NCBI GenBank assembly: GCA_902805625.1
Contig: CADCTL010000173.1
Span: 1-48,277, forward strand
From: an uncultured Acetobacteraceae bacterium
GTDB taxonomy: Bacteria; Pseudomonadota; Alphaproteobacteria; Acetobacterales; Acetobacteraceae
Length of the DNA: 48,277 bases
Direction of reading: 5' to 3'
The first letter of the stretch is position 1, and each line of letters starts with the position of its first letter. A program made the translations under genes and the position numbers. The notes under the pieces are model-generated. The model did no database searches. It was not told the DNA's origin and saw only the letters and a program-made list of their open reading frames with translations. Positions 47,508 through 48,277 of the stretch are shown in pieces.

Positions 47508-48266
47508 TCACACAGGCCGTACGCCGCGCGTCACGGCTTGGTAGGTGGCCACGGCCAACGTCGTCGGATCGAACGGCTTGGTGATGACGAAGGCGGGCTC
47601 GACGGCATCTCCCGTCAGAAGGCGCTCCGGAAAGGCCGTGACGAAGATAACCGGCGCTGTGACGTCGCGGAGGATGCGGGCAACCGCGGTGGCGCCGTCG
47701 CCACCGGCGCCCAGGTTGATGTCCGCCAGCACCAAGCTCGGGCGTTCGGCGCGAGCGATCTGGACCGCCTCGCTCTCCGTGGCGGCGATGCCGACAACAC
47801 TGTGGCCGCACCGCTCCACCAAGTCTTGGATGTCGAGCGCGATGATCGGCTCGTCCTCGATGATGAGGACGCGGGCCGCGGCGTTGGCGCGCAATCCATC
47901 GCGCGCGGCGCGCAACTCGCGCTCAGCGACCTCGATCTCCAACCGGCAGGCCGCCGCCGCCGCCGCCAAAGGCTGCTCTTCGAGCGCGGTGAGCAAGAGC
48001 AGCATCCGCTGCAAGAGGGACATGCCAGCGTCACTGGCCGGTTGCCTACCGTCCGACGAAGCGCGGCGCACATCGTCGCTGATGGCGAGATACAACGCGG
48101 CGCGAGCGCCCGCATCGCTCAGGCCCGGCTTTAGGTCGGCAAGCGCGGAACGCAGGGCGGCTGCGACCACCACATCCCCTTGTTCCTGGCTGCCGAGGAG
48201 GGCGCGGCCGTACAGGCGCGCGTAGGGCAGAGCGCGCACGAGCGCCGTCCGATAGGAACCGCTCAT
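47508..48266 (-). CDS. phyR: PhyR-type general stress response regulator
   Basis: The protein has 252 residues. The N-terminal half (about 1-125) is a sigma-factor-like domain (LPYARLYGRALLGSQEQGDV), and the receiver domain (132-250) has Glu137-Asp138, the phospho-acceptor Asp182 in LVLADINLG, Thr210 in the FAT-GUY-type motif FVTAFPE, and Lys230. In alphaproteobacteria, phosphorylated PhyR binds the anti-sigma factor NepR through its sigma-like half and frees the sigma factor EcfG. I chose the ATG at 48266; AAAAGGTG stands before it, unusually close. The nepR and ecfG genes, often adjacent, would lie beyond the window end. Confidence 0.93.
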   Translation of the reverse strand: MSGSYRTALVRALPYARLYGRALLGSQEQGDVVVAAALRSALADLKPGLSDAGARAALYLAISDDVRRASSDGRQPASDAGMSLLQRMLLLLTALEEQPLAAAAAACRLEIEVAERELRAARDGLRANAAARVLIIEDEPIIALDIQDLVERCGHSVVGIAATESEAVQIARAERPSLVLADINLGAGGDGATAVARILRDVTAPVIFVTAFPERLLTGDAVEPAFVITKPFDPTTLAVATYQAVTRGVRPV

Positions 48267-48277
48267 CACCTTTTCAT

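Noticed and set aside
1-48277. Insertion sequences, prophage, CRISPR arrays, rRNA or tRNA genes
   Set aside because: No transposase, integrase, spaced direct repeat array or structural RNA signature was found on either strand.

Overview
The window reads as a chromosomal segment of a very GC-rich (about 70 percent by eye) alphaproteobacterium. The evidence is a PhyR-type general stress regulator, split XdhC proteins with CoxG/MoxR/VWA partners, several solute-binding proteins of the Bug (tripartite tricarboxylate) type, and a TamA/TamB pair. An Acetobacteraceae or Rhodospirillales relative such as Roseomonas would fit, but no marker gene proves it. No rRNA, tRNA, CRISPR array, transposase or phage gene was seen. 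I call about 47 protein genes; coding density is high and many junctions overlap by 1, 4 or 8 bases.

Layout. 1-5.1 kb: tail of an M19 dipeptidase, a lipoprotein gene with a degenerate tandem copy of its 3' end, the AAA+ ATPase ComM/YifB, gamma-glutamyltransferase and CreA. 5.1-10.9 kb: a complete dipeptide/oligopeptide ABC importer on the minus strand (dppA-B-C-D-F order). 11-15 kb: an AI-2E family exporter, then hydroxypyruvate isomerase and tartronate semialdehyde reductase (glycerate pathway) followed by an XRE regulator. 15-22.5 kb: a Pat-like acyl-CoA synthetase/GNAT protein, a thioesterase, a PfkB kinase, two Bug-type binding proteins and a nitronate monooxygenase-like flavoprotein. 22.5-28.3 kb: tamA-tamB. 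28.3-32.5 kb: an M20 amidohydrolase, an RraA-like protein, an OmpA-domain protein, an orphan Phd-like antitoxin and PrpB.

32.6-38.2 kb: the most striking operon. Its genes are coxG, coxD (MoxR ATPase), coxE (VWA), the two halves of XdhC, and a molybdopterin-binding/MobA-like fusion. All five internal junctions overlap by exactly 4 bases. It looks like a maturation module for a molybdenum hydroxylase whose structural genes are not in the window. Its 5' leader has nested and competing inverted repeats, one of which masks the ribosome binding site of coxG. 38.2-43.2 kb: an amidase, two unknown proteins, an MFS exporter, RidA and a 3-hydroxyacyl-CoA dehydrogenase-like protein. 43.2-45.3 kb: an operon of an unannotated 49-residue membrane protein, an XpaC-like protein and TelA.

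45.4-48.3 kb: yidB, a zinc alcohol dehydrogenase, a DUF1328 membrane protein and phyR. The sequence GCAAC-N16-CGTT stands 30-31 bases before both yidB and the DUF1328 gene. It is one base from the alphaproteobacterial sigma-EcfG consensus, which suggests both belong to the general stress regulon controlled by the neighbouring PhyR.
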